Positions 17,968-30,210 of a DNA stretch of 64,000 nucleotides are shown piece by piece. This DNA is from Actinomycetospora straminea (GTDB lineage: Bacteria; Actinomycetota; Actinomycetes; Mycobacteriales; Pseudonocardiaceae). The stretch is taken from NCBI RefSeq assembly GCF_028737255.1, contig NZ_JAQZAN010000002.1, positions 372,001 to 436,000 on the forward strand. Direction: 5' to 3'. How positions within the stretch are numbered: position 1 is the first letter of the stretch; each line of letters begins with the position of its first letter. The notes below the pieces were generated by a model. The model did no database searches. It had not been told where the DNA came from and saw only the letters and a list, made by a program, of their open reading frames with translations. A program made the translations under genes and the position numbers.

Positions 17968-17996
17968 TTGACAGCCGACCTCGGGATCGCTGACCG
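17968..17996 (+). promoter_or_regulatory. Predicted oxygenase promoter
   Basis: A perfect TTGACA -35 (17968-17973) is followed after 17 bases by TGACCG (17991-17996), a poor -10. Operator copy B starts at 18001. The rest of the 17750-18108 gap holds no gene that I can support. Confidence 0.4.
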
Positions 17997-18000
17997 TGTC

Positions 18001-18036
18001 GTTGCGCATAGCGAACCTTGTTTCTCTATACGCAAC
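18001..18036 (+). promoter_or_regulatory. IclR-type operator, copy B (oxygenase promoter)
   Basis: GTTGCGCATAGCGAAC at the left and the inverted partner GTTGCGTATAGAGAAAC read from the right form a 36-base element. The left half itself has GTT-N4-AT-N4-AAC symmetry, like single IclR-family sites. It sits between the predicted promoter and the oxygenase start. Confidence 0.65.
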
Positions 18037-18108
18037 TCAACGGCGAGTCGGCGTCAGGCCGTCGGCCCGACCCCCATCTGCAGGCGCACCCCGCGAGGAG
18101 CACGACCC

Positions 18109-19254
18109 ATGACGACCGGAGAGATCGCACCGGCGATCGCGTCGCCGGAGCTGCCGGCGAGCCTGCGCGGCACCCTCCCGGGCCGGTACTACACCGACCC
18201 GACGATCTTCGCGGCCGAGCAGGCCCTCGTCTTCGAGACGGGCTGGTTCTGCGCGGTCCTCGCCGCCGACATCCCCACGCCCGGCGCGTTCGAGACGGTG
18301 CAGATCGGGCGCGAGAGCGTCATCGTCGCGCGGGGTCGGGACGGGTCGGTGAACGCCTACCTCAACGTCTGCCGCCACCGCGGCGCCCGCCTCTGCACCG
18401 AGGAGAAGGGCACGGTCCGCCGGTCCTTCCAGTGCCCGTACCACGCGTGGACCTACGGCCTCGACGGCAAGCTCGTCGCCGCCCCCAACCTCGGCGACAT
18501 GCCCGACGTCGACAAGGTGGAGTACGGCCTGCACCGCGTCCACCTGCGCGAGTGGCTCGGCTACGTGTGGCTCTGCCTGGCCGAGGAGCCGCCGTCGTTC
18601 GAGGACACCGTGGTCGGCGACGTGGCCGCCCGGCTGGGCGCGCCCGACGCGATCGTCGGGTACCAGGTGGCGGACCTGAAGCTGGGCCGGCGGATCGAGT
18701 ACGACGTGAAGGCGAACTGGAAGCAGATCGTCGAGAACTTCATGGAGTGCTACCACTGCGCGACGATCCACCCGGAGCTCACCGAGGTGCTGCCGGAGTT
18801 CGCGAACGGGCTCGCCGCCCAGTACTTCGTCGGCCACGGCGCCGAGTTCGGGGAGGACGTCGCGGGCTTCACCGTCGACGGCTCCGCGGGCCTGGAGCGC
18901 ATCCCGGGCGTCGCCGAGGACCAGGACCGGCGCTACTACGCGATCACCGTGCGGCCGCAGGTGTTCATCAACCTCGTGCCCGACCACGTCGTGTTCCACC
19001 GCATGTTCCCGCTGACCGCGGACCGCACGTTGGTGCGCTGCGACTGGCTCTACCTGCCCGAGGTCGTCGACTCCGGGGCGGACATCGACCGGTCGGTGGA
19101 GCTCTTCCACCGCGTCAACCTGCAGGACTTCGACGCCTGCGAGCGCTGCCAGGTCTCCATGGACTCGCGCTCCTACGCCCGGGGCGGCGTCCTCGTCCCC
19201 AGCGAGCACCACATCGCCGAGTTCCACGACTGGGTCGCCCAGCGGGTCGGCTGA
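18109..19254 (+). CDS. Rieske non-haem iron oxygenase, probable glycine betaine (quaternary amine) demethylase
   Basis: ATG 18109 has AGGAG upstream; the product is 381 residues. The Rieske ligands are Cys88-x-His90 (CRHRGA) and Cys109-x2-His112 (CPYHAW). The mononuclear iron site is His216 and His221 in ENFMECYHCATIHPEL, with Asp340 in NLQDFDACE as the likely third ligand. The bridging position three residues before His216 is Glu213 in place of the Asp of aromatic dioxygenases; Glu is the residue reported there in carnitine oxygenase CntA. This and the downstream dimethylglycine and sarcosine oxidase genes point to betaine demethylation, releasing formaldehyde and dimethylglycine. Carnitine, stachydrine or choline-type substrates remain possible. 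Confidence 0.85.
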   Translation: MTTGEIAPAIASPELPASLRGTLPGRYYTDPTIFAAEQALVFETGWFCAVLAADIPTPGAFETVQIGRESVIVARGRDGSVNAYLNVCRHRGARLCTEEKGTVRRSFQCPYHAWTYGLDGKLVAAPNLGDMPDVDKVEYGLHRVHLREWLGYVWLCLAEEPPSFEDTVVGDVAARLGAPDAIVGYQVADLKLGRRIEYDVKANWKQIVENFMECYHCATIHPELTEVLPEFANGLAAQYFVGHGAEFGEDVAGFTVDGSAGLERIPGVAEDQDRRYYAITVRPQVFINLVPDHVVFHRMFPLTADRTLVRCDWLYLPEVVDSGADIDRSVELFHRVNLQDFDACERCQVSMDSRSYARGGVLVPSEHHIAEFHDWVAQRVG

Positions 19255-19291
19255 CCGTCCACACTCGTCCCCACGCACGCAGGAGAGACCG

Positions 19292-19483
19292 ATGTCCATC
19301 ACCCCCGAGGACCGCGACCCGTCCGGGACCGAGGTCGGCGAGACGCGCTACCGCGACGCGTTCGCCGTGGCTGACGAGCTGGCCGTGCACGGCAGCGACT
19401 GCGTCTGCCCGCGCTGCGCGGGGCGCCTGCCCGGCCTGCTGGCCGAGCTCGCGCGCGCCATCGAGAAGGACACCGTGGACTGA
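19292..19483 (+). CDS. Small Cys-cluster protein of unknown function
   Basis: The 63-residue product starts at ATG 19292 behind AGGAGA, 38 bases after the oxygenase stop, and so is probably co-transcribed. It is acidic and ends with a helix, LPGLLAELARAIEKD. In the middle it has DCVCPRCAG, three cysteines in a C-x-C-x2-C pattern suited to metal binding. I do not recognise a family. Possible roles are metal or cluster delivery to the oxygenase or a small redox partner, but this is only inference from position. Confidence 0.65.
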   Translation: MSITPEDRDPSGTEVGETRYRDAFAVADELAVHGSDCVCPRCAGRLPGLLAELARAIEKDTVD

Positions 19484-19508
19484 CCGTCGCGGTCACCACG
19501 GTCGAGTC

Positions 19509-20285
19509 ATGAGCACCTCGGGCACCGGCGCCTCCGCGGTCCAGTCCGTCGACCGCGCGGTCACCATCCTCGAGATGGTGGCCGCGCGGGGCGAGCTCGG
19601 GATCACGGAGATCGCCGAGGGGCTCGACGTGCACAAGTCCACCGCCTCGCGGCTCGTCGCCGCGCTGCAGCACCGCCACCTGCTCGAGCAGCTCTCCGAC
19701 CGCGGCAAGTACGCGCTGAGCTTCGGCATCGTGCGCCTGGCGGCCGCGACGACCGGCCGGCTCGACATGGCCCGCCTCGGCCAGCCGGTCTGCCAGCGCC
19801 TCGCCGAGGTGCTCGGCGAGACGGTCAACCTCGCGATCACCGACGGCGAGGCGGGCATCACCGTCGCGCAGGAATTCGGCACCGCGACGATCGCCTCGCA
19901 GAACTGGGTGGGGCGTCGCAGCCCCCTGCACGCCACGGCCGCGGGCAAGGTCCTGCTGGCCTGGGCGCCCGAGGACGAGCGCCGCGCGGTGCTGCGCCGG
20001 CGTCTCGCGCAGTACACCGACGACACGATCACGGAGGTCGCCGCCCTGCGCACCGAGCTGGCGCGGGTGCTCGACGAGGGCCACGCCCGCTCGTTCGAGG
20101 AGCTCGAGGTCGGCATGCACGCCGTCGCGGTGCCGGTGTTCGCGGCCGACGGCAGCGTCGCCTCGGCGCTCTCGGCCACCGGCCCGGTCTACCGCCTGCC
20201 CCGCCGCCGCGCCCGCGCCATCGTCGCCGACCTGCGCGAGGGCGCGGCGGAGCTGTCGGCGAAGCTCGGCCACCGCGGGGAGTAG
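19509..20285 (+). CDS. IclR-family transcriptional regulator of the Rieske demethylase genes
   Basis: The 258-residue protein starts at ATG 19509, 26 bases after the small Cys protein. Its N-terminal winged helix reads AVQSVDRAVTILEMVAARGELGITEIAEGLDVHKSTASRLVAAL, followed by the IclR effector domain with RSPLHATAAGKVLLAW and RSFEELEVGMHAVAVPV. The effector would be a small organic molecule such as betaine or a demethylated product. Three GTTGCG-N24/25-CGCAAC elements nearby make the ferredoxin, reductase and oxygenase promoters its likely targets. Confidence 0.88.
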   Translation: MSTSGTGASAVQSVDRAVTILEMVAARGELGITEIAEGLDVHKSTASRLVAALQHRHLLEQLSDRGKYALSFGIVRLAAATTGRLDMARLGQPVCQRLAEVLGETVNLAITDGEAGITVAQEFGTATIASQNWVGRRSPLHATAAGKVLLAWAPEDERRAVLRRRLAQYTDDTITEVAALRTELARVLDEGHARSFEELEVGMHAVAVPVFAADGSVASALSATGPVYRLPRRRARAIVADLREGAAELSAKLGHRGE

Positions 20286-20366
20286 GCGCCGCGCCCCTCG
20301 CGGCGCCCGCCCGCCCCCGCGTCCGTCGCGCGCGCCTCCGGGCGACGGGCGCCCCCGCCCGTCGAG

Positions 20367-20390
20367 CCGAGCGACGGGCCCGTCGCTCGG
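20367..20390. terminator. Palindromic bidirectional terminator
   Basis: A perfect 24-bp palindrome, CCGAGCGACGGG-CCCGTCGCTCGG, lies between the IclR gene and the convergent purU, four bases from the purU stop. Confidence 0.65.
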
Positions 20391-20393
20391 GAC

Positions 20394-21260
20394 TCAGCGG
20401 AAGACCACCGTCCGGTGGCCGTCGACCAGCACCCGGCGCTCGCAGTGCCACCGCACCGCGCGCGAGAGCGCCAGGGCCTCGGCGTCGCGGCCCACGGTCT
20501 GCAGGGCCCGCGGGTCGTAGGAGTGGTCGATGCGCACGACCTCCTGCTCGATGATCGGGCCCTCGTCGAGGTCGGCGGTGACGTAGTGGGCGGTGGCGCC
20601 GACGAACTTCACCCCGCGGTCGTAGGCCTGGTGGTAGGGCTTGGCGCCCGCGAAGCCCGGCAGGAACGAGTGGTGGATGTTGATCGCGCGCCCGCGCAGC
20701 GCCGCGCAGGTGCGGTCGGAGAGCACCTGCATGTAGCGGGCGAGCACCACCAGCTCGACGTCGAGCTCGTCGACGATCCGCAGCATCTCCGCCTCGGCGT
20801 CGGGCTTCGTCGCCGGCGTCACCGGGACGTGGACGTAGGGCAGGCCGGCGGACTCGGCCATGGGCCGCAGGGTCTCGTGGTTGCTGACGACACCGACGAG
20901 CTCGGCGCCGAGGCTGCCCGAGCGCCAGCGGAAGAGCAGGTCGTTGAGGCAGTGCCCCGACGTCGACACCATGACGAGGACCCGCGGCGCGGCCAGCCGG
21001 TGGAACGCGTGGTCCATGGCGAACGCCTCGGCCACCGGGGCGAAGTCCGCCGCGACCGCGTCGAGGTCCGTGCCCGCGGGGGCGGCCACGCGCGTGCGCA
21101 GGAAGAGGCGCCCGCTGACGGGGTCGTCGAACTGCTGGTGCTCGACGATGTCGGCGCCGTGCGCGGCGAGGTGACTGCTGACCGCGCGCACGATGCCCGC
21201 GCGGTTGGGGCAGCTCAGGGTGAGGACGACGGAGACGAACGGGTCGGACGGGTCGGGCAC
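20394..21260 (-). CDS. purU: Formyltetrahydrofolate deformylase
   Basis: The 288-residue protein has an N-terminal ACT domain (VLTLSCPNRAGIVRAVSSHLAAHGADI) and a C-terminal formyl-transferase-fold domain with VSNHETLRPMAE, INIHHSFLPGF and YVTADLDEGPIIEQ. It hydrolyses 10-formyl-THF to formate and THF. It follows sdaA by 10 bases in one operon. In methylated-amine catabolism this recovers free THF when many one-carbon units are loaded, a common partner of sarcosine and dimethylglycine oxidase genes. Confidence 0.96.
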   Translation of the reverse strand: MPDPSDPFVSVVLTLSCPNRAGIVRAVSSHLAAHGADIVEHQQFDDPVSGRLFLRTRVAAPAGTDLDAVAADFAPVAEAFAMDHAFHRLAAPRVLVMVSTSGHCLNDLLFRWRSGSLGAELVGVVSNHETLRPMAESAGLPYVHVPVTPATKPDAEAEMLRIVDELDVELVVLARYMQVLSDRTCAALRGRAINIHHSFLPGFAGAKPYHQAYDRGVKFVGATAHYVTADLDEGPIIEQEVVRIDHSYDPRALQTVGRDAEALALSRAVRWHCERRVLVDGHRTVVFR

Positions 21261-21270
21261 GGCGCGCTCC

Positions 21271-22641
21271 TCAGCACTCCACGACGGTGAGAGCGAGCCC
21301 GCCCCGGGCCGTCTCCTTGTACTTGACCTTCATGTCGGCGCCCGTCTCGCGCATCGTGCGGATCGCCTTGTCCAGCGAGACGTGGTGGACGCCGTCCCCG
21401 CGCACGGCCATGCGCGCGGCGGTGATCGCCTTGACCGACGCCACGGCGTTGCGCTCGATGCAGGGGATCTGCACGAGCCCGCCGACGGGGTCGCAGGTCA
21501 GGCCGAGGTTGTGCTCGATGCCGATCTCGGCGGCGTTCTCGACCTGCTCGGGCGTGCCGCCGAGGAGCTCCGCGAAGCCGGCCGCGGCCATCGAGCACGC
21601 CGACCCGACCTCGCCCTGGCACCCGACCTCGGCCCCCGAGATCGACGCGTTCCGCTTGAACAGCAGCCCGACCGCGCCGGCGGTGAGCAGGAAGCGCACG
21701 ACGGCGTCGTCGTCGAACCCCCGCAGCGAGCGGGCCGCGTGGTGCAGCACCGCGGGCACGATCCCGGCCGCGCCGTTGGTCGGCGCCGTGACCACCCGCC
21801 CGCCCGCGGCGTTCTCCTCGTTGACGGCGAGCGCGTCGAGCGTCACGCGGTCCATGTCCGTGCAGCCCGCGCCCTCCTCGTCGAGGCGGCGGCGCAGGTC
21901 GGGCGCGCGCCGGCGCACCCGCAGGCCCCCGGGCAGCACGCCCTCGGTGCGGCAGCCGCGCTCGACGCACTCGCGCATCACCGACCACAGGTGCAGCAGG
22001 CCCGCGCGTGTCTCCGGCTCCGGGCGCCACGACGCCTCGTTGGCCAGGACGACGTCGCTGATGCGCAGGCCGTGCGACCGCGCGATCGCGACGAGCTCGT
22101 CGCCGCTGGTGAAGGGGTGGCGCTCGGGCGTCGCGTCCTCGCGCAGCACGGGCCCGCCGGTCTCGTCCTCGTCGAGGACGAAACCGCCGCCCACCGAGTA
22201 GTACTCGCGGCGCGCGAGCTCGGCGCCGTCGGCGTCGAACGCCGTGAACACCATGCCGTTGCTGTGGAACGGCAGGCGCTTGGTCCGGTGGAGCACGACG
22301 TCGTCGGCGACCGAGAACGCGACCGGGTGCTTCGCGCCGAGCGCGATCCGGCCCTCCGCCCGCGCCGTGGCGACGAGCGGCTCGGCCTCCACCGGGTCGA
22401 CGAGGTGCGGCTGCTCGCCGCACAGGCCCAGCACGACGGCGCCGACGCTGCCGTGCCCGTGCCCGGTGGCCCCGAGCGAACCGAACAGCTCGGCGCGGAC
22501 ACGCGCGACGCGGTGGAGCCGGTCGGTGTCGTGCAGGCGCGAGACGAAGAGGAACGCCGCCCGCATCGGCCCCACCGTGTGCGAGCTGGACGGGCCGATC
22601 CCCACCTTGAACAGGTCGAACACCGAGATGGCCACGGTCAC
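21271..22641 (-). CDS. sdaA: L-serine ammonia-lyase, iron-sulfur type
   Basis: The product (456 residues from GTG 22641; GTG 22635 gives the more typical MAISVFDLF start) is a single-chain bacterial serine dehydratase. It has [22 protein letters not shown] at the N-terminus and cluster cysteines in [16 protein letters not shown] and [19 protein letters not shown]. It converts L-serine to pyruvate and ammonia with a [4Fe-4S] cluster. With glyA at the far end of the sox operon it completes glycine to serine to pyruvate. It is divergent from a GntR regulator across an AT-rich promoter. Confidence 0.96.
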   Translation of the reverse strand: MTVAISVFDLFKVGIGPSSSHTVGPMRAAFLFVSRLHDTDRLHRVARVRAELFGSLGATGHGHGSVGAVVLGLCGEQPHLVDPVEAEPLVATARAEGRIALGAKHPVAFSVADDVVLHRTKRLPFHSNGMVFTAFDADGAELARREYYSVGGGFVLDEDETGGPVLREDATPERHPFTSGDELVAIARSHGLRISDVVLANEASWRPEPETRAGLLHLWSVMRECVERGCRTEGVLPGGLRVRRRAPDLRRRLDEEGAGCTDMDRVTLDALAVNEENAAGGRVVTAPTNGAAGIVPAVLHHAARSLRGFDDDAVVRFLLTAGAVGLLFKRNASISGAEVGCQGEVGSACSMAAAGFAELLGGTPEQVENAAEIGIEHNLGLTCDPVGGLVQIPCIERNAVASVKAITAARMAVRGDGVHHVSLDKAIRTMRETGADMKVKYKETARGGLALTVVEC

Positions 22642-22674
22642 CCCCGGGGCGCTGAGAGAGCAATTGATGTTGAA

Positions 22675-22686
22675 CTAGTATATCAA
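22675..22686. promoter_or_regulatory. Candidate GntR operator in the sdaA-gntR gap
   Basis: CTAGTATATCAA lies in the only clearly AT-rich stretch here. It shares eight of 12 positions with the palindromic CTGATATATCTG upstream of glyA (32785-32796). The minus strand also reads TATACT, which could be the sdaA -10, so promoter and operator may overlap. Confidence 0.4.
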
Positions 22687-22735
22687 TATGGCACGGATAG
22701 GAGAAGAGCTGCTCCATCTGTTGTAGGCTCCGGCC

Positions 22736-23404
22736 GTGACGGTTCTCCCGGACGAGCAGGAGTCGAGCCCCCCGCTGTCGCTGTCCGAGCGCGCCTACCA
22801 GGCGATCCAGGACAAGCTGATCATGCTGGACATCCCCCCGATGGCCCCGATCGACGAGGTCGCGCTGGTGGAGTCCCTGGGGGTCGGCCGCACCCCGGTC
22901 CGCGAGGCGCTCAAGCGGCTCGAGGTCGACCGGCTGGTCATCTCGTACTCGCGCCGCGGGACGTTCGCCACCGCCGTCGACATCACCGACCTGGCCTACA
23001 TCTCCGACATCCGCGTGCAGCTCGAGCCCCTGGCCGCGCGCCGGGCGGCCGAGAACGCGAGCGAGGCGGTGCGGGCGGACCTGCGCGACCTCGCCGACGC
23101 CACCGAGGCGCTCGACGTGCCGGCGCTCACCCGCGACGAGCTGATGCGCTGGGACATGCGGGTGCACCGCGCGATCTACAGCGCCGCGGGCAACCCGCAC
23201 CTCGAGGACACCCTCGTGCGCTACGACAACCTCGCGACGCGCATCTTCTGCCTGTTCCTCGACCGCATGCACGACTTCGTCTCGCACGTCGAGGAGCACG
23301 CCGGCCTGCTGCGCACCATCGCCGACGGCGAGGCCGACGTCGCCGCCCGCCGCGCCCGCCAGCACGTGCTGGGCTTCGAGAAGGCGATCCGGGCGGTCAT
23401 CTGA
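22736..23404 (+). CDS. GntR-family regulator with FCD effector domain
   Basis: GTG 22736 opens a 222-residue protein. The N-terminal winged helix (LSERAYQAIQDKLIMLDIPPMAPIDEVALVESLGVGRTPVREALKRLE) is GntR/FadR type, and the all-helical FCD domain follows with its metal-site pattern MRVHRAIYSAAGNPHL and HVEEHAGLLRTI. The ligand is unknown. Its position between sdaA and the dimethylglycine/sarcosine operon suggests control of glycine/serine or one-carbon catabolism. A shared TATATC-centred element at its own promoter and that of glyA supports this. Confidence 0.88.
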   Translation: MTVLPDEQESSPPLSLSERAYQAIQDKLIMLDIPPMAPIDEVALVESLGVGRTPVREALKRLEVDRLVISYSRRGTFATAVDITDLAYISDIRVQLEPLAARRAAENASEAVRADLRDLADATEALDVPALTRDELMRWDMRVHRAIYSAAGNPHLEDTLVRYDNLATRIFCLFLDRMHDFVSHVEEHAGLLRTIADGEADVAARRARQHVLGFEKAIRAVI

Positions 23405-23407
23405 CGC

Positions 23408-23451
23408 ACGTGCGTGATCTTCTGAGCTATGGCTCAGAAGATCACGCACGT
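23408..23451. terminator. Bidirectional hairpin between convergent genes
   Basis: Perfect 20-base arms (23408-23427 and 23432-23451) surround a four-base loop, TATG, between the GntR gene and the convergent cyclodeaminase-like gene. Confidence 0.8.
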
Positions 23452-23456
23452 AGGTC

Positions 23457-23978
23457 TCAGCGGTGGATCTGCTCCCGGACCACGGCGGTGAGCTTCGCGG
23501 CGCGCAGGACGACGTCGTCGACGGGGTCGATCGCGAGGAGCAGCTCCTCGCGATCGGCCGGCTCGGTCACCGCGACCAGGTGCACCTCGACCTCGACGCG
23601 CGCCGTGCCCACCGCCGCGCGCAGCGCCTCGGCGGCGGCGGCGACGTCGGCGGCCGCGGCCCGGTCGCCGACGGGACGCACGGTCTCGGCGAGGGTCAGG
23701 GCGCGTTCGGCGACCTCGATGACGCGCACCGCCGCACGCGCGGCCTTGGCGGGTGCGGCATCCGCCTCCCCCGCGGCGAGCGCCAGCGCCGCCTCCCGCA
23801 GCCGATCGGCCGTCTCCCCCGCGCGCCCGCCGACCGACGCCGCGGCCCGGGCGACGAACGCGGCCCCGAGCGCGGCGTGGAGGGCGGCGCCCGCCCGAGC
23901 GCCGGCCCGGCCGCCCGGGCCGGCGCTCGGGGTCGCGAACGACTCCAGGACCTGTTCGACCGACCGGCCGCGCACCAT
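23457..23978 (-). CDS. Cyclodeaminase/cyclohydrolase-family protein (methenyl-THF cyclohydrolase-like)
   Basis: The best start is ATG 23978 (MVRGRSVEQVLESFATPSAGPGGRAGARAGAALHAALGAAF); GTG 23984 or 23975 are alternatives among repeated GGGAG sites. The 173-residue helical protein fits the FTCD_C family, whose members deaminate formimino-THF or hydrolyse 5,10-methenyl-THF to 10-formyl-THF. It is shorter and more alanine-rich than most members, and the usual PGGGSVAA loop is changed to AGPGGRAGA. It is the last gene after dimethylglycine oxidase, so a role in one-carbon folate traffic is plausible. Confidence in the exact reaction is low. Confidence 0.65.
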   Translation of the reverse strand: MVRGRSVEQVLESFATPSAGPGGRAGARAGAALHAALGAAFVARAAASVGGRAGETADRLREAALALAAGEADAAPAKAARAAVRVIEVAERALTLAETVRPVGDRAAAADVAAAAEALRAAVGTARVEVEVHLVAVTEPADREELLLAIDPVDDVVLRAAKLTAVVREQIHR

Positions 23979-24037
23979 GTCTCCCACGGGGCCTCCCACG
24001 GGGTCGTCCGCCGGCGCGTCTCCGTCCACCGACGTCT

Positions 24038-27169
<3,132 letters not shown>

Positions 27170-27180
<11 letters not shown>

Positions 27181-29920
27181 GGCGGGCTCCTTCGGGGTCG
27201 ACGAGCACCGACTCGCCGATGCGGGCGGCCACGAGCTCGTCGCCGACGGGCACGTGCACGACCTCGCCGAGGCGCTCCCGCCCACCCTTGACCAGGGCGA
27301 GCGCGAACGGCCGGGCGAGCGCGGCGCTGTGGTAGCTGGACGTGACGTGCCCGAGCATCGGCACGGGCGCGGGGGGCAGCCGGCCGTCGTCGCAGTGCGC
27401 CACGATCTGCGAGCCCTCGGGCAGCTTGGTGGCACCGTCGGTGGGCAGCAGGGAGACGAGCTGCTTGCGCAGCGGGTTGCGGTTCTCCGCGCGGGCGTAC
27501 GACCGCTTGCCGACGAAGTCGTCCTTCTTCGTCGACACCGCCCAGGCCATGCCGAGGTCGTGGGGCGAGACGGTGCCGTCGGTGTCCTGGCCGATGATCG
27601 GGTAGCCCTTCTCGGCCCGCAGGACGTGCATGGTCTCGGTGCCGTAGGGCGTGATGCCGTACGGCGCCCCGGCCTCGACGAGCCGCTCCCACAGCGCCGG
27701 CGCGTACGGGGAGCTGACGGTGACCTCGAAGGCCAGCTCGCCGGAGAACGAGATGCGCGCCAGGCGCACCGGGACCCCGTCGAGCGAGGTGTCCTGCCAG
27801 GTCGTGAAGCCGAACGCCTCGGCGCTGACGTCCACGCCGGGGAACACCGCGCCGATCACGTCGCGCGAGCGCGGGCCCGCGACGGCGGCGATCGACCACT
27901 GCTCGGTGACCGAGGTCAGCCGCACGCGCAGGTCCGGCCACTCGGTCTGGAGCCACTCCTCCATCCGGTCGAGGACGGCGGCGGCGTTGCCGGTGGTGGT
28001 CGTGACGAGGTAGCGGTCCTCGGCGAGGCGCAGCACCGTGCCGTCGTCGAAGACCATGCCGTCGTTGCCGCACATGACGCCGTAGCGGACGCGCCCGACC
28101 TTCAGGCTCGACATCAGGTTCGTGTAGAGCCGGTCGAGCAGCACCGGCGCGTCGGGACCCCGGACGTCGATCTTGCCCAGCGTCGAGGCGTCCATGATCC
28201 CGACCGACGTGCGCACCGCGGCGCACTCGCGCAGCACGGCGGCGGTCATGTCCTCGCCGGCCCGCGGGTAGTGGCGGGCGCGCTGCCACTGCCCGACGTC
28301 CTCGAACTCCGCGCCCGCCGCCACGTGCCAGGCGTGCAGCGCGGTGGTGCGCACCGGGTCGAACAGGTCGCCGCGCTCCCGGCCCGCGAGGGCGGCGAAC
28401 GCGACCGGGGTGTAGGGCGGCCGGGCGGTCGTGGTGCCGACCTCCTGGATCGGCCGGCCGGTGAGCTCGGCGATGATCCCGAGCGCGATGATCCCGGACG
28501 TCTTGCCCTGGTCGTGCGCGGTGCCGATGGTCGTGTAGCGCTTGACGTGCTCGGGGTGGGACATGCCGGCCCCGACCGCCCGCTCGACGTCGGCCACGGT
28601 GGCGTCGCGGGCGATGTCGACGAACTGCCGCGCCGGGTCGCCGGGGGTGCGCCAGAGCACGAGCGTCGGCTCCGGCCACTCCTGCGCCGGCGCGACGGGC
28701 GCCTCGGGACCGCCGGCCTCGCGCAGCACGTCGGCCAGGGCGAACGTGCCGTTCGCGGCGCCGACGACCGTGACGCCCGGCGGCAGCTCGGCGGGCCGGA
28801 ACGCGCCGATGACCGGGTCGTAAACCAGCGAGCCGCCGACGTGGCTGGCCAGGTGCGCGGCCGGGTTCCAGCCGCCGCTGACCAACAGCAGGTCGCAGGG
28901 GACCTCGCGACGGTCCGGACCGACGACCGCGGCGGTGACGCGGTCCTCGCCGCGGGTGCCGTGCACGAGCGTGCCGGTCTCGACCGGGACGCCGCGCTCC
29001 TCACAGCGTCGCCGCCCGGCCTGGGGCGCCCGCTCGCGGGCGTCGAGGACCCGGACGCTCGCGCCCGCGTCGGCGAGGTCGGCCGCGGCCGCGTAGGCGG
29101 CGTCGTCGCTGGTGAACACGACGACCTCGCGGCCGGCGAGCACGCCGTGGCGGTGCAGGAGGTCCCGCGCGCTCGCGGCCAGCACCACGCCGGGGCGGTC
29201 GTTGTCCTCGAACGCGATGGGCCGCTCGATCGCGCCGGCGGCGACCACCACGCGCCCCGCGCGGATCCGGTGGACGCGCTGGCGGGTGCGCGCCGACTCG
29301 CCGCGGCGCTCGAGGGCGAGGACGAAGCCGTCGTCGTAGTGCCCGAACGCGGTGGTCCGCTGCAGGTGGACGACGCCCAGGGCGGCGAGCTCGGCGACGG
29401 TGTCGGCGACGAACTCCAGGGACGGCCGGCCGTCGATCGTCTCGGTGCCGGTGAGCGTGCCGCCGGCGGCGGAGCGGTCGTCGACGAGGACGACGCTCCG
29501 CCCGGCGCGGGCGGCGGCGCGGGCGGCGACGAGCCCTGCGGGCCCGGCGCCGACGACGAGCACGTCGCAGTGGGTGTGCTTGCGGTCGTACCGGGCGGTG
29601 TCGGGCACCTCGGCGAGCCGGCCCTGCCCGGCGACCCCGCGCACGACGAGCCCGTCGGTGGCCTCGACCGTCGCGGCCAGCAGCATCGGCTCGGGGAACG
29701 GCTCCTCGACCTGGACCAGCCCGACCGGGTCCTCGGTCCACGCCGCACCGATCCCGCGGGGCCGGCCGTACTTGACGCTGCTGTTCTGCGGCCGCGCGCC
29801 GTGGGCGAGCAGCACCGACGCGACGGTGTCGCCGGGGTGCCCGGTGTACGCGGTGCCGTCGACCGTCACGGTGACCGTGCGGCTGCGGTCGATGCGGCCG
29901 TATCCGTCGACGCGGCTCAT
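27170..29920 (-). CDS. soxA: Sarcosine oxidase alpha subunit
   Basis: The 916-residue protein starts at ATG 29920, overlapping the soxD stop (ATGA). An N-terminal 2Fe-2S-like domain (YTGHPGDTVASVLLAHGARPQNSSVKYGRPRG) leads into a dinucleotide domain (DVLVVGAGPAGLVAARAAA), then a NAD-binding region. The C-terminal aminomethyltransferase fold (GIMDASTLGKIDVRGPDAP, ISFSGELAFEV) binds THF. The heterotetramer oxidises sarcosine to glycine and methylene-THF. It lacks about 50 residues between the N-terminal domain and the GAGPAG motif that are present in the paralogue at 50805. Confidence 0.95.
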
Positions 29921-30189
29921 GAGGTCAGCTCCGGGTTGCTCGTCGGGCTGGACAGGAAGCGGTACGTGCGGGTGTCGCGGACGGCGGTGAACCAGCGGCG
30001 GCAGCCCGCGTTGTGGCTCCACCGCTCCGCGAACGGGCCCTTGGGGTTGTCGCGGAAGAAGACGAAGTGCGCCCACTGCTCGTCGGTCAGCGAGGCGGGG
30101 TGCTCGGGGTAGGCCACGCCGGCCTGGCCGCCGTAGGAGAACTCGATCTCCTCGCGGGGGCCGCACCAGGGGCAGGTGATGAGTTGCAC
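29917..30189 (-). CDS. soxD: Sarcosine oxidase delta subunit
   Basis: The 90-residue product has the zinc-site pattern CPWCGPREEIEFSYGG and WSHNAGCRRWFTAVRDT, invariant in SoxD. It is a small structural subunit that binds zinc. It lies 21 bases after soxB and overlaps soxA by four bases. Confidence 0.95.
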   Translation of the reverse strand: MQLITCPWCGPREEIEFSYGGQAGVAYPEHPASLTDEQWAHFVFFRDNPKGPFAERWSHNAGCRRWFTAVRDTRTYRFLSSPTSNPELTS

Positions 30190-30210
30190 GAGGACTCCCG
30201 GAGATCCGAT

